Assembly: GCA_021154885.1 (NCBI GenBank)
Contig: JAJKHS010000118.1
Coordinates: 43,628 to 107,627, forward strand
Direction: 5' to 3'
Length of the DNA: 64,000 nucleotides
DNA from: Thermoanaerobaculum sp.
Lineage (GTDB): Bacteria; Acidobacteriota; Thermoanaerobaculia; Multivoradales; UBA5704
Positions 48,434-57,172 of this stretch are shown one piece after another. Positions within the stretch are counted from its first letter, which is position 1. Each line of letters begins with the position of its first letter. Under the pieces are notes generated by a model, which was not told where the DNA came from, ran no database searches, and saw only the letters and a program-made list of their open reading frames with translations. A program made the translations under genes and the position numbers.

Positions 48434-51208
48434 ATGGGCCATTTCCGTTTTCGGCTTCTGGCCTGCCTTGCTCTTCTGGCCGCCGGATCTCCCGGGGCTG
48501 TCGAGGCCCTCCGGTTTCAGCCGGGGCGAGCCTGCAAGCTCACGCCTGGCGTTGCCCACGTCGACTCCTTCGCTCTGAAGAAGGGGGACTTCCAGGAGCT
48601 CGTCTTCGACCAGCGGGGCGTGGACATCGAGGTGGAGGTGCTCGATCCGCAGGGCCACGAGGTGGTCAAGGTGGACAGCATGAACCATACGCAGGGCCCT
48701 GAGGACGTCCCTTGGATTGCGGCCTCCACCGGCAGATACCAGGTCAGGGTATCCTCCAGTTTTGCGGGAACCTACGTTCCCGGGACCGCTATCCATCGCC
48801 GGCCGACGCCTCAGGACCGGGACCGGGCGGCGGCGGCCGTCGCCTATTCCCAGGGCAAGGAGCTGAAAGACGCGCGGAAAGCGGAGGCGAAGTTCCAGGA
48901 CGCGGCCCGACGGGCCGGGAAGGCCAAGGATCGTTTCCGCGAGGCTGATGCCTTGAATCAGCTCGGCACTCTTCAGTGCGCCGGGCATCTCTGGGCTGAA
49001 TGCCATGACTCCTGTTCGCTCGCGCTGTCGATCTACGAAAGCCTGGGACAGCGGGTGCAGTTATCCGTCGTGCTCACCCATCTGGCGATGGCTCTGCAAA
49101 ACCTGGGCGACTCCGCCCGGGCGGCGGCAACCTACGAACGCAGCGTTCGCCTGGCGCACGAGCTCGGCAACGACTCGTACGAGGCCTTGGCCAGGGCGGG
49201 TCTCGGTCGCCTGCAGCTCGCCACCGGCAAGATCGATCAGGCACTGGTGAACCTCCAGGAGGCGGCGAAGCTCTATCACCGGCAACCCGATCTGTCGGAA
49301 GAAGCCAAGGTCTTGCTAAGCTGTGGCGAGGCGTACTCCAAGCTAGGGGAGCTCGACCGGGCGCTGGGAGATCAGGAGAGCGCCCTGAAGGAGCTCAGCA
49401 AAGGCAAGGATACTTTTTGGATCGCCTGGGCGCTTTCTGTCCTTGGCGACACCTACCGCGAAGCGGGTCAGCATGAGCAGGCTGTTTCCTACTATCTGCG
49501 CGCGCTGAGAAGTTTCCATCGGCATGAATTTCTCGAGTACGAGGCCGGAACCTCCAATCAACTTGGCCTGGCGTATTACCGGTTGAAAAATTATAGTGAG
49601 GCCAAAAATGCATTCCTGCGGGCGGTGAAGATCTTCCAGGACCGGCACATGATGGTAGAGGAAGCGAACACCTGGATCAATCTCGGCTTCATCGACGTCT
49701 CATTGAATGCAATTCCCAAGGCGATCGATTCTCTGCAGCGCGCTCTGGCCATCAATCAGCAGCAGAAGCGCCTGAACACGGAGGCCTCGGCTTACTTCGG
49801 GTTGGCCTGGGCCGAGCGCCGCCGCAACAGCCTGGCGGCGGCCCGAGCGAATTCCGCCCGCGCCATCAGGGCCCTGGAGTCGCTGCGCGGCGCGAACCAG
49901 GAGAGTGAAGTACGAGCCCTGCTCCTGAGCCAATGGCAACAGGTTTACGAGCTGCAGGTGGAGCTGCTGATGGGGCAGCACCGGCTGGAGCCGGCCGTGG
50001 GGCACGACGTCGAGGCCTTCGACGTGAGCGAGCAGGCGCGAGCTCGCACGCTGCTCGAGAGCAGCCTGGGAGAGAGCTCTTCTCCCAGAGCCCTGAACCT
50101 GCGCCAGGTCCAGCAGCAGGTGATCGATCCAGAAACCGTCCTGCTCGAGTACTCCCTCGGCAACGAAAGGAGCTATCTCTGGGTCGTGACTCCGCAGGAG
50201 TATTCGAGCTTCGAGCTTCCGGGCCGGGCGCAGATCGCGTCCCTCGCCCGGGAGGTCCATGATCTCCTGTCCCACAGCCACCGTCGACAGGACCAGGAGC
50301 GGGCGGTGCGCCAGGCCCGCACCCTCAGCCAGATCCTCCTGGGGCCCGTGGCGCGGCGCCTGGGCAACAAGCGATTGTTGATTGTCACGCCCCCGGAATT
50401 GCAATACATACCCTTCGCTGCCTTGCCGGACCTGACCGCCGAAGGGCCGCCGGAGCCGGACGATCGGTGGCCGCTCCCGCTCGTCGTCCATCACGAGATC
50501 GTGAGCGCGCCTTCGTCCTCCGTGATCGCCGCGTTGCGGGCGCGGGCCCGCCGGCCCGAGCCTCCCAACCTGCTGGCCCTGGTGGCCGATCCCGTCTATG
50601 AGCTCAACGGCGCCCGGCCCTTGGCCGGTCGTTTCGCGAGCCTCCCCTCCTCCCGCGTCGAAGCCGAGGCCATCGCCAGCCTGGCGGGAGGCGAGACCGT
50701 GCTGAAACTGTACGATTTCAGGGCCAATCGCGAGGAGGTCATGGACCAGCTCGGTGCCTACCGTATCCTCCACTTCGCAGTGCACGGCGAGCCGAACAGA
50801 AACAACCCTGGTCGATCCGCCCTCGTCCTCTCCGCCTTCGATCGCAAGGGCCAGCTGCGCGATCCGTTCCTGCGGGCGCGCGACATCCAGGACCTGGACC
50901 TCCCGGCCGACCTCGCCGTGCTGAGCGCCTGCGGCACGGGCCTGGGGATGGAGGTCCGCGGCGAAGGGCTGTTGGGCCTGACCCAGGCGTTCTTTTCGGC
51001 GGGCACGTCGTCCGTGGTGGTCAGCCTGTGGGACGTGGACGATACCGCCACCACGAAGCTCATGTCGTCGTTCTACTCCGGGTTGCTGAAACGTGGATTG
51101 CGGCAGTCGGCGGCCCTGCGGGAGGCACAGATCCGGATGTGGCTCCAGCCGCAATGGAACGCTCCCTCCTACTGGGCGGGATTTATCGAACAAGGCGAAT
51201 GGAGATAG
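48434..51208 (+). CDS. Exported TPR-CHAT caspase-like protease, module B
   Basis: A 924-aa paralogue of the module A protease with a clean signal peptide (RFRLLACLALLAAGSPGAVE). PPC-like beta-sandwich at about 30-115 (VDSFALKKGDFQELVFDQRG), then TPR units (about 130-520; for example ALSVLGDTYREAGQHEQAVS), then the CHAT domain with His784 in HFAVHGE and Cys833 in SACGTGLG. The frame reaches a TTG at 48407, but ATG 48434 gives a proper signal peptide. The module continues with a small peptide gene at 51337. Confidence 0.92.
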   Translation: MGHFRFRLLACLALLAAGSPGAVEALRFQPGRACKLTPGVAHVDSFALKKGDFQELVFDQRGVDIEVEVLDPQGHEVVKVDSMNHTQGPEDVPWIAASTGRYQVRVSSSFAGTYVPGTAIHRRPTPQDRDRAAAAVAYSQGKELKDARKAEAKFQDAARRAGKAKDRFREADALNQLGTLQCAGHLWAECHDSCSLALSIYESLGQRVQLSVVLTHLAMALQNLGDSARAAATYERSVRLAHELGNDSYEALARAGLGRLQLATGKIDQALVNLQEAAKLYHRQPDLSEEAKVLLSCGEAYSKLGELDRALGDQESALKELSKGKDTFWIAWALSVLGDTYREAGQHEQAVSYYLRALRSFHRHEFLEYEAGTSNQLGLAYYRLKNYSEAKNAFLRAVKIFQDRHMMVEEANTWINLGFIDVSLNAIPKAIDSLQRALAINQQQKRLNTEASAYFGLAWAERRRNSLAAARANSARAIRALESLRGANQESEVRALLLSQWQQVYELQVELLMGQHRLEPAVGHDVEAFDVSEQARARTLLESSLGESSSPRALNLRQVQQQVIDPETVLLEYSLGNERSYLWVVTPQEYSSFELPGRAQIASLAREVHDLLSHSHRRQDQERAVRQARTLSQILLGPVARRLGNKRLLIVTPPELQYIPFAALPDLTAEGPPEPDDRWPLPLVVHHEIVSAPSSSVIAALRARARRPEPPNLLALVADPVYELNGARPLAGRFASLPSSRVEAEAIASLAGGETVLKLYDFRANREEVMDQLGAYRILHFAVHGEPNRNNPGRSALVLSAFDRKGQLRDPFLRARDIQDLDLPADLAVLSACGTGLGMEVRGEGLLGLTQAFFSAGTSSVVVSLWDVDDTATTKLMSSFYSGLLKRGLRQSAALREAQIRMWLQPQWNAPSYWAGFIEQGEWR

Positions 51209-51336
51209 ATGCAGAAAAGACTTTCTTTCGGGAAAGGCTAAACATCTCCTGCCTTTGAGGGTCTTCCTGGGATGGAACCCATGGAGAGCTGCAAGCGCTC
51301 TCCGCTTCATCCACTCCCTTCAGGAAAGGAGCCCTT

Positions 51337-51501
51337 ATGGCCCAGTCAGCGAGTCCCGTGCAGGCGACCGGAAACGACCATCGTGCGCAGATGGGGGATG
51401 ACGGACCCGGACGCGACGGAGGGACGGCGCCGCCGCAGCAACCGCCGCCCGTTCCGGTGGACCCGAACAATCAGGATCCGCCGCGGGGAGACGATCAATA
51501 G
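51337..51501 (+). CDS. 54-aa charged disordered peptide, module B
   Basis: The second small gene downstream of a CHAT gene, with Shine-Dalgarno aggaaaggagc. The peptide is hydrophilic: HRAQMGDDGPGRDGG, then TAPPQQPPPVPVDPNNQDPP and a GDDQ end. The layout (MA start, DDG-x-x-R block, Thr/Pro stretch, V-x-x-P-x-N tail, acidic end) parallels the module A peptide, though identity is low. No export signal. Probably co-transcribed with the CHAT gene 128 bp upstream. Confidence 0.65.
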   Translation: MAQSASPVQATGNDHRAQMGDDGPGRDGGTAPPQQPPPVPVDPNNQDPPRGDDQ

Positions 51502-51570
51502 GCCGATCGGAGATCCTCGCGCCTGGGGGGGGACCGCCCCAGCCCTCCTGTACAAGCTCCTGAATCAAGA

Positions 51571-51599
51571 GCCCCTCTCTCCCGCCGGGAGAGAGGGGC
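51571..51599. repeat. Perfect GC-rich hairpin after module B
   Basis: GCCCCTCTCTCCC (51571-51583) and its exact complement (51587-51599) with a 3-nt loop. No U-tract follows. The sequence resembles the core of repeat family B (ctctctcccggcggg), so it may be a reduced copy; it could also slow transcription leaving module B. Confidence 0.7.
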
Positions 51600-51702
51600 A
51601 GGGAGTGAGGCTCTGGCGCTCACGCCGCAGCTCCTCCTATCCCGCCCTCCCCCCATTCCGTCATATGCTCCCTGATTGCCGTCCACCCGGGTGACGTGAC
51701 AC

Positions 51703-51743
51703 CCTTGGCGGGCGGAGGCGGGGGGTTGCCCCCCTCCCCAAGG
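51703..51743 (+). promoter_or_regulatory. Hairpin in the aceE leader
   Basis: CCTTGG (51703-51708) pairs with CCAAGG (51738-51743), enclosing a GGGGGG/CCCCCC inner stem. It ends about 20 nt before ATG 51764, next to the gaggagg Shine-Dalgarno (51749-51755). It could affect transcription or translation of aceE; no known riboswitch was recognised. Confidence 0.35.
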
Positions 51744-51763
51744 ACCCCGAGGAGGCACTGCGA

Positions 51764-54478
51764 ATGAGCAAGTCGTACCAGGCTCCACTCAATTGGTATA
51801 CGGGTGGAGGTGCGGATACCGATGTCAACGAGACCGAGGAGTGGCTGACCGCTTTCGAGCAGGTGGTCGAGATCGAGGGACGGGAGCGCGCCCAGTTCCT
51901 TCTCAAGAAGCTGCTGGAGAAGGGGTATGAGAAGGACGTCACCCTCCCCTTCACTGGCAACACGCCCTACATCAACACCATCCCGAAGAGCAAGGAGTCG
52001 CCCTACACAGGCGACCGGGCCCTCGAACGGCGCATCAAGAGCATCGTCCGCTGGAACGCCATGGCCCTGGTGGTGCGGGCCAACAAGAAGTACCCCGGCC
52101 TGGGCGGCCACATCTCCACCTTCGCCTCGTCGGCCACCCTCTACCAGGTGGGCTTCCACCACTTCTTCCGCGGCCGCGGCGAGAGCGGCTTCGACGGCGA
52201 CATGGTCTACTTCCAAGGCCACGGCTCGCCCGGCATCTATGCCCACGCCTTCCTCGAGGGGCGAATCTCGGTGGAGCAGATGGACGCCTTCCGCCGCGAG
52301 CTGGCCCCGGGCGGCGGTCTCGCCTCCTACCCCCATCCCTGGCTGATGCCCGGGTTCTGGGAGTTCCCCACCGTCTCCATGGGTCTCGGGCCCATCGCCG
52401 CCATCTACCAGGCCAAGTTCAACCGCTACCTGCGCAGCCGCGGCCTGCGCGATCCCCAGAACCGTAAGGTCTGGGCATTCCTCGGCGACGGCGAGACGGA
52501 CGAGCCCGAGGCGCTGGGCGCCATCACCCTCGCCTCCCGCGAGAAGCTGGACAACCTGATCTTCGTCATCAACTGCAATCTCCAGCGCCTCGACGGTCCG
52601 GTGCGCGGCAACGGCAAGATCATCCAGGAGCTGGAGACGGCCTTCCGCGGCGCCGGCTGGAACGTCATCAAGGTCATCTGGGGGAGCGACTGGGACCCCT
52701 TAATCGAGGCGGACAATACCGGCCTGCTCATCCAGCGCATGAACGAGGTGCTGGATGGCGAGTATCAGAAATACGTGGTGGAGCCGGGCTCCTACGTGCG
52801 CAAGGAGTTCTTTGGCAAGTATCCCGAGCTGGCGGAGCTGGTCAAGAACTACTCGGACGAGGAACTGCGCGCGTTGCGGCGGGGCGGCCACGATCCGGTA
52901 AAGGTCCATGCCGCCTTCAAGGCCGCCATCGAGCATGAGGGATCGCCGACGGTGATCCTGGCCAAGACGGTGAAGGGCTATGGTCTGGGCGAGGCCGGCG
53001 AGGGCAAGAACGTCACGCACCAGCAGAAGAAGCTCACGGACGACGAGCTGCGCTTCTTCCGCGATCGGTTCGAGATTCCCATCGCGGACAAGGACCTGCA
53101 CGAGGCGCCGTTCTACTGTCCGCCGGAAAACAGCCAGGAGATCCAGTACCTGCGGGAGCGCCGCCGGGTGCTGGGCGGCCCGGTGCCGGTGCGCCGGGTG
53201 CGTACCGAGCCCGTGCCGATCACGGCCGAGGACACCTGGAGCCGGTTCTTCGAGGGCGTGGACCGCGACGTCTCCACCACCATGGTATTCGTCCAGATGC
53301 TGACCCAGCTCCTCAAGGACAAGGAGATCGGCAAGCGCATCGTGCCCATCGTGCCCGACGAGGCCCGCACCTTCGGCATGGAGTCGCTGTTCCGCCAGTT
53401 CGGCATCTACTCCCACGTGGGACAGCTCTACGAGCCGGTGGACAAGTCTATGCTGCTCTATTACCGGGAGGCGACGGACGGGCAGATCCTGGAAGAGGGA
53501 ATCACCGAGGCCGGCTCCGTGGCGTCATTCATCGCCGCCGGCAGCTCCTACGCCACGCACGGGATCGACATGATCCCCTTCTTCATCTTCTACTCGATGT
53601 TCGGGTTCCAGCGCATCGGCGATCTCATCTGGGCGGCGGCGGACCAGCGCACCCGCGGCTTCCTGCTGGGCGCCACCTCCGGCCGCACCACCTTGAACGG
53701 CGAGGGCCTCCAGCACGAGGACGGCCACAGCCACGTGCTGGCCAGCGTGGTACCCAACCTGATGGCCTATGATCCGGCGTTCGCCTTCGAGCTCGCGGTG
53801 ATCATTCGCGACGGTCTGAAGCGGATGTTCACGGATCGGGAGGACATTTTCTACTACATCACCCTTTACAATGAGAACTATCCGATGCCGTCCATGCCGG
53901 CCGGCGCGGAGGAGGGGATACTCAAGGGAGCGTACAAGCTCCAGCCCGCTGCCCAAGGGGAGGACAACCGCGACGGCAACCGGCCACAGATTCACCTGCT
54001 GGGCAGCGGCTCCCTGCTGCGGGAGGCCCTGCGGGCGCAGAAGATCCTCGCCGAGCGCTTCGGCGTGGCGGCCGACGTCTGGAGCGCTACGAGCTACAAA
54101 GAGCTGCGGCGCGACGCCCTGGAGGCGGACCGCTGGAACCTGCTCCATCCGGACCAGGAACCGAGAAAGCCGTACGTCGTCCAGATCTTCGAGGGGGATG
54201 ACCGACCCATCGTCGCCGTCACCGACTTCATGAAGCTGGTGCCGGACATGATCTCGCGCTGGCTGCCCGGCCGGCTGCTCCCCCTGGGCACGGACGGCTT
54301 CGGGCGCAGCGACACCCGCGAGGCTCTGCGTCGCTTCTTCGAGGTGGACGCCGAGTGCGTGGTCGTCGCGGCCCTCTGGCAACTCGCCCAGCGGGGCGCG
54401 GTCGATCGCTCTCTGGTGAAGCGGGCCATCGAGGAGCTGAGGGTCGACCCCGGCAAGCTCGATCCGCTCATCAGCTAA
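51764..54478 (+). CDS. aceE: Pyruvate dehydrogenase E1 component, homodimeric
   Basis: A 904-aa thiamine diphosphate enzyme that decarboxylates pyruvate and acetylates the lipoyl groups of E2. Family motifs are complete: ERRIKSIVRWNAMALVVRAN, GHISTFASSATLYQVGFHHF, TPP-binding GDGETDEPEALG...NCNLQRLDG (about residues 240-275), and the transketolase-like C-terminal domain with NEGLQHEDGHSH-like sequence NGEGLQHEDGHSHVLAS. E2 and E3 are not in this window; lipA at 1165 makes their cofactor. A gaggagg Shine-Dalgarno precedes ATG 51764. Confidence 0.95.
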   Translation: MSKSYQAPLNWYTGGGADTDVNETEEWLTAFEQVVEIEGRERAQFLLKKLLEKGYEKDVTLPFTGNTPYINTIPKSKESPYTGDRALERRIKSIVRWNAMALVVRANKKYPGLGGHISTFASSATLYQVGFHHFFRGRGESGFDGDMVYFQGHGSPGIYAHAFLEGRISVEQMDAFRRELAPGGGLASYPHPWLMPGFWEFPTVSMGLGPIAAIYQAKFNRYLRSRGLRDPQNRKVWAFLGDGETDEPEALGAITLASREKLDNLIFVINCNLQRLDGPVRGNGKIIQELETAFRGAGWNVIKVIWGSDWDPLIEADNTGLLIQRMNEVLDGEYQKYVVEPGSYVRKEFFGKYPELAELVKNYSDEELRALRRGGHDPVKVHAAFKAAIEHEGSPTVILAKTVKGYGLGEAGEGKNVTHQQKKLTDDELRFFRDRFEIPIADKDLHEAPFYCPPENSQEIQYLRERRRVLGGPVPVRRVRTEPVPITAEDTWSRFFEGVDRDVSTTMVFVQMLTQLLKDKEIGKRIVPIVPDEARTFGMESLFRQFGIYSHVGQLYEPVDKSMLLYYREATDGQILEEGITEAGSVASFIAAGSSYATHGIDMIPFFIFYSMFGFQRIGDLIWAAADQRTRGFLLGATSGRTTLNGEGLQHEDGHSHVLASVVPNLMAYDPAFAFELAVIIRDGLKRMFTDREDIFYYITLYNENYPMPSMPAGAEEGILKGAYKLQPAAQGEDNRDGNRPQIHLLGSGSLLREALRAQKILAERFGVAADVWSATSYKELRRDALEADRWNLLHPDQEPRKPYVVQIFEGDDRPIVAVTDFMKLVPDMISRWLPGRLLPLGTDGFGRSDTREALRRFFEVDAECVVVAALWQLAQRGAVDRSLVKRAIEELRVDPGKLDPLIS

Positions 54479-54496
54479 GGCAGCAGCGGCACGATC

Positions 54497-55099
54497 ATGA
54501 AAGGGACTGTCCTCCAAACCCTTGCGCTCGCCTTGCTGCTGCCCGCCGTGGCAACGGCCGAGCCGGCGATCTACAAGGTGGACGCCGACCATAGCGGTGT
54601 GAGCTTCAGCATCCGCCACTTCGTCTCCAACGTCTCGGGTCGCTTCCGGGACTTCGACGGCGTCATCAAGTACGACAAGGCGAATCCGGCGGCATCGAGC
54701 GTCGAGTTTACGGTCAGAGCGTCTTCGATCGACACCACGAACAACGACCGTGACGAGCACCTGCGCTCCAAGGACTTCTTCGACGTCCAGAAGTTCCCCA
54801 CCCTGACCTTCACCAGCACCTCGGTATTGCCAAAGGACGCGACCACCCTGGACGTGACGGGCAACCTGACCCTTCACGGGGTGACGAAGCCGGTCACCTT
54901 TCCCGTCTCGCTGCTGGGCACGGTGAAGACGCCGCGAGGCGAGAAAGCCGGCTTCGAGACCACCTTCAAGATCGACCGCAAAGAGTTCGGGATCCTCTGG
55001 AACAACGTCCTTGACTCGGGGCCGGTGCTGGGGGATGACGTGAAGGTGACGATCGAAGTGGAGGCGGACCGGCAGGTGGACGTGCCGGTGAAGAAATAG
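54497..55099 (+). CDS. Secreted YceI-family protein
   Basis: A 200-aa protein with a signal peptide (KGTVLQTLALALLLPAVATA) and the YceI lipocalin-like barrel: YKVDADHSGVSFSIRHFVSN, RDEHLRSKDFFDVQKFPTLT and TGNLTLHGVTKPVTFPV. YceI barrels bind isoprenoids or other lipids in the periplasm. It follows aceE by 18 bp but has no obvious functional link. Confidence 0.93.
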   Translation: MKGTVLQTLALALLLPAVATAEPAIYKVDADHSGVSFSIRHFVSNVSGRFRDFDGVIKYDKANPAASSVEFTVRASSIDTTNNDRDEHLRSKDFFDVQKFPTLTFTSTSVLPKDATTLDVTGNLTLHGVTKPVTFPVSLLGTVKTPRGEKAGFETTFKIDRKEFGILWNNVLDSGPVLGDDVKVTIEVEADRQVDVPVKK

Positions 55100-55210
55100 T
55101 TTCATCTTTGCGGATCGATTCGCCAGGATATCGTTTCTAAGTACGCATCATTCTGCCTGTCCAAGCTCTGATTAAACAAAAAGGTAGTTACTGGGGTCTC
55201 CCCATTCAAG

Positions 55211-57127
55211 ATGGGCGAGGATTACCTTGATTTTGATCTACGGATCTGGAGCGCCCCTGGAGGGTACGGAGTCAGCGCATCGTCTCTGGGTTACGGAGGA
55301 TCAGGAGCCGAGAGTTTTCAAACCCCTCAATTCGGGGATGGGCTCGCGAGGTCCGGTCTCCTCTATCGGGAACTCGGGAGTCCGGAGGAGCAGGTCCTGG
55401 AGAACTTGCAGGACCTGGGACGCCGCCTTTTCGAGACAGTCTTTGTAGGGGATATCCGAAGATTCTGGGATACCTGCCGGGCGGCTGCGCTGGCCAGGCC
55501 CATCCGCCTCCGGCTGATCTTGCAGTGCCCGGAAGCCTGGGACTGGCCCTGGGAGTTTCTTTTCGATCCAACAGACGATTTCCTCGTCCTCTTGTCGGAC
55601 ATCTCTGTGGTCCGCTGTCCCGAGGTTCCGAAGCGGATACCTCCGCTCCGAGTCGATCGTCCGATTTCGATTTTGGTGGTGACGGCGAATCCCGTGGGCA
55701 CCCAAAAACTTGGTGCAGAGCAGGAATGGCGCGAGCTCAAGGTGAGCCTTAAGGCCTTGGAGGATTCCGGATTGATCGACGTCCGGCTTCTCGAAAACGC
55801 CAGCCGGATTAGTTTACGGAAAGAGCTCAAAAAGGGCTGTCACATCCTTCATTTTATAGGACACGGGTCCTTCGATAGGCGAAGGCAGCGAGGCTACCTG
55901 TTGCTTGAAAGAGGAGATGGCAGACAGGACCGTATCACAGGCAAGGACTTGGCTCTTCTCCTGCAGGTTCACTCTCCTGCTCCAGCTCTGGTCGTCCTCA
56001 ATGCGTGTCAGACGGGGCGCGCAAATCAGGAGGATCCGTTTGCCGGAGTCGCCCAGAGCTTGATACGAAGAGGGCTTCCCGCCGTAGTGGCCATGCGCTT
56101 TCCCGTTGCGGACGAAGCCTCCATCGCTTTTTCCAAGTCCTTTTACGAGACCTTGGCGGAGGGGGAGACGCTGGATCGTGCCGTCTTCCAGGGACGCTAC
56201 AGCCTCACGGAGTACAGTGAGGGGAGTTGGGGAAATCCTGTCCTCTACATGCGGACGTCAGACGGGAAAATCTTCGACGTTGTAACGCGAGACCAGACGA
56301 CAAACGAGTTGGTCCAAAGCCAAATTAAATCCGAGGCTCCTCCCGCTCAGCCCCAGAAAGGCCGGTACCGGGCAGCTCTGGCGGCTGGCGTCGGGACTCT
56401 GGCAATCGGCCTTGGGATCTGGGCTGTCTCCAACCGGTTCACTCCAGTCTCTGACTCCGGCTGTCCCTCGCCCTCGGATCTTAAAATGTCATTCGCGAAG
56501 ATTTTACCCTCCAAGTTTACGATGGGAGGCTCGAGAGGTGAAGAGAAGCCTGCTCATGCAGTCCAGATCACCCGGTCCTACTGCATCGGCAAATTCGAGG
56601 TGACGCAGTTCCAGTGGCGGAGGCTCATGCCGAACAACAAGAGCCGACATCGAGGAGATGATCTTCCTGTCGAAGGGGTCTCCTGGTACGACGCCCAAGC
56701 CTTCATCGACCGGCTGAATCAGATCGATCCTGGGAAACACTACCATTTTCCTACTGAAGCGGAGTGGGAACTTGCTGCCTTGGAAGGTGGGGGGAGCCCA
56801 GATCCAGCCGAGATGAGCCGTTATGGTAACTGTAAGGGTCGCCAGAACGAGAAGACGGTTCCGGTTGGAAGTTATAAGCCCAACTCCCTGGGGATCTACG
56901 ATTTGTATGGCAACGTTTCGGAGTGGGTGAGCGATTGGTACGACTCCTATCCCGCCAGTCCGCAGATCGACCCTGTCGGGCCTCCTACAGGAGATGCGAA
57001 GGTCCGCCGTGGGGGTTTCTTTGGTAACAGCCCCAATAACTGCTCCGCTGTCTACCGCTCTTCTTCGAAGCCGGGCTATCACTTCGAGGGTACGGGTTTT
57101 CGCATCGCCAGTGATGCCTTAAAATAA
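55211..57127 (+). CDS. CHAT protease-TM-FGE-sulfatase fusion protein
   Basis: A 638-aa protein. The N-terminal CHAT domain (about 1-345) has His218 in HFIGHGSF and Cys266 in NACQTG. Unlike the two TPR-CHAT proteins it has no TPRs and no signal peptide. A single transmembrane helix lies near 388-407 (ALAAGVGTLAIGLGIWAVSN). The C-terminal part (about 420-638) is an FGE-sulfatase domain: FTMGGSRGEEKPAHAV, GKFEVTQFQW, GVSWYDAQAFIDRLN, FPTEAEWE, YDLYGNVSEWVSDWY and RRGGFFGN. The domain is compact, and the copper-site Cys pair of true formylglycine-generating enzymes is not clear. It is followed by a hairpin at 57129. Confidence 0.88.
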   Translation: MGEDYLDFDLRIWSAPGGYGVSASSLGYGGSGAESFQTPQFGDGLARSGLLYRELGSPEEQVLENLQDLGRRLFETVFVGDIRRFWDTCRAAALARPIRLRLILQCPEAWDWPWEFLFDPTDDFLVLLSDISVVRCPEVPKRIPPLRVDRPISILVVTANPVGTQKLGAEQEWRELKVSLKALEDSGLIDVRLLENASRISLRKELKKGCHILHFIGHGSFDRRRQRGYLLLERGDGRQDRITGKDLALLLQVHSPAPALVVLNACQTGRANQEDPFAGVAQSLIRRGLPAVVAMRFPVADEASIAFSKSFYETLAEGETLDRAVFQGRYSLTEYSEGSWGNPVLYMRTSDGKIFDVVTRDQTTNELVQSQIKSEAPPAQPQKGRYRAALAAGVGTLAIGLGIWAVSNRFTPVSDSGCPSPSDLKMSFAKILPSKFTMGGSRGEEKPAHAVQITRSYCIGKFEVTQFQWRRLMPNNKSRHRGDDLPVEGVSWYDAQAFIDRLNQIDPGKHYHFPTEAEWELAALEGGGSPDPAEMSRYGNCKGRQNEKTVPVGSYKPNSLGIYDLYGNVSEWVSDWYDSYPASPQIDPVGPPTGDAKVRRGGFFGNSPNNCSAVYRSSSKPGYHFEGTGFRIASDALK

Positions 57128-57128
57128 A

Positions 57129-57148
57129 GGGCGGCCCCCCGGCCGCCC
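57129..57148 (-). terminator. Hairpin terminator between convergent genes
   Basis: GGGCGGCC / GGCCGCCC stem with a CCCC loop. On the minus strand it is followed by TTTATTTT, so it best serves the M28 peptidase gene; the plus-strand side lacks a U-tract but could still slow transcription of the CHAT-FGE gene. Confidence 0.75.
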
Positions 57149-57172
57149 TCCCGCATCCCAATCTGAAGAATC

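Noticed and set aside
41521..51501. A type III-E CRISPR (Craspase) locus
   Set aside because: TPR-CHAT and ECF sigma genes are present, but there is no gRAMP effector, no Csx30/Csx31-like protein, no Cas1 and no repeat-spacer array. Only the regulatory analogy was kept.
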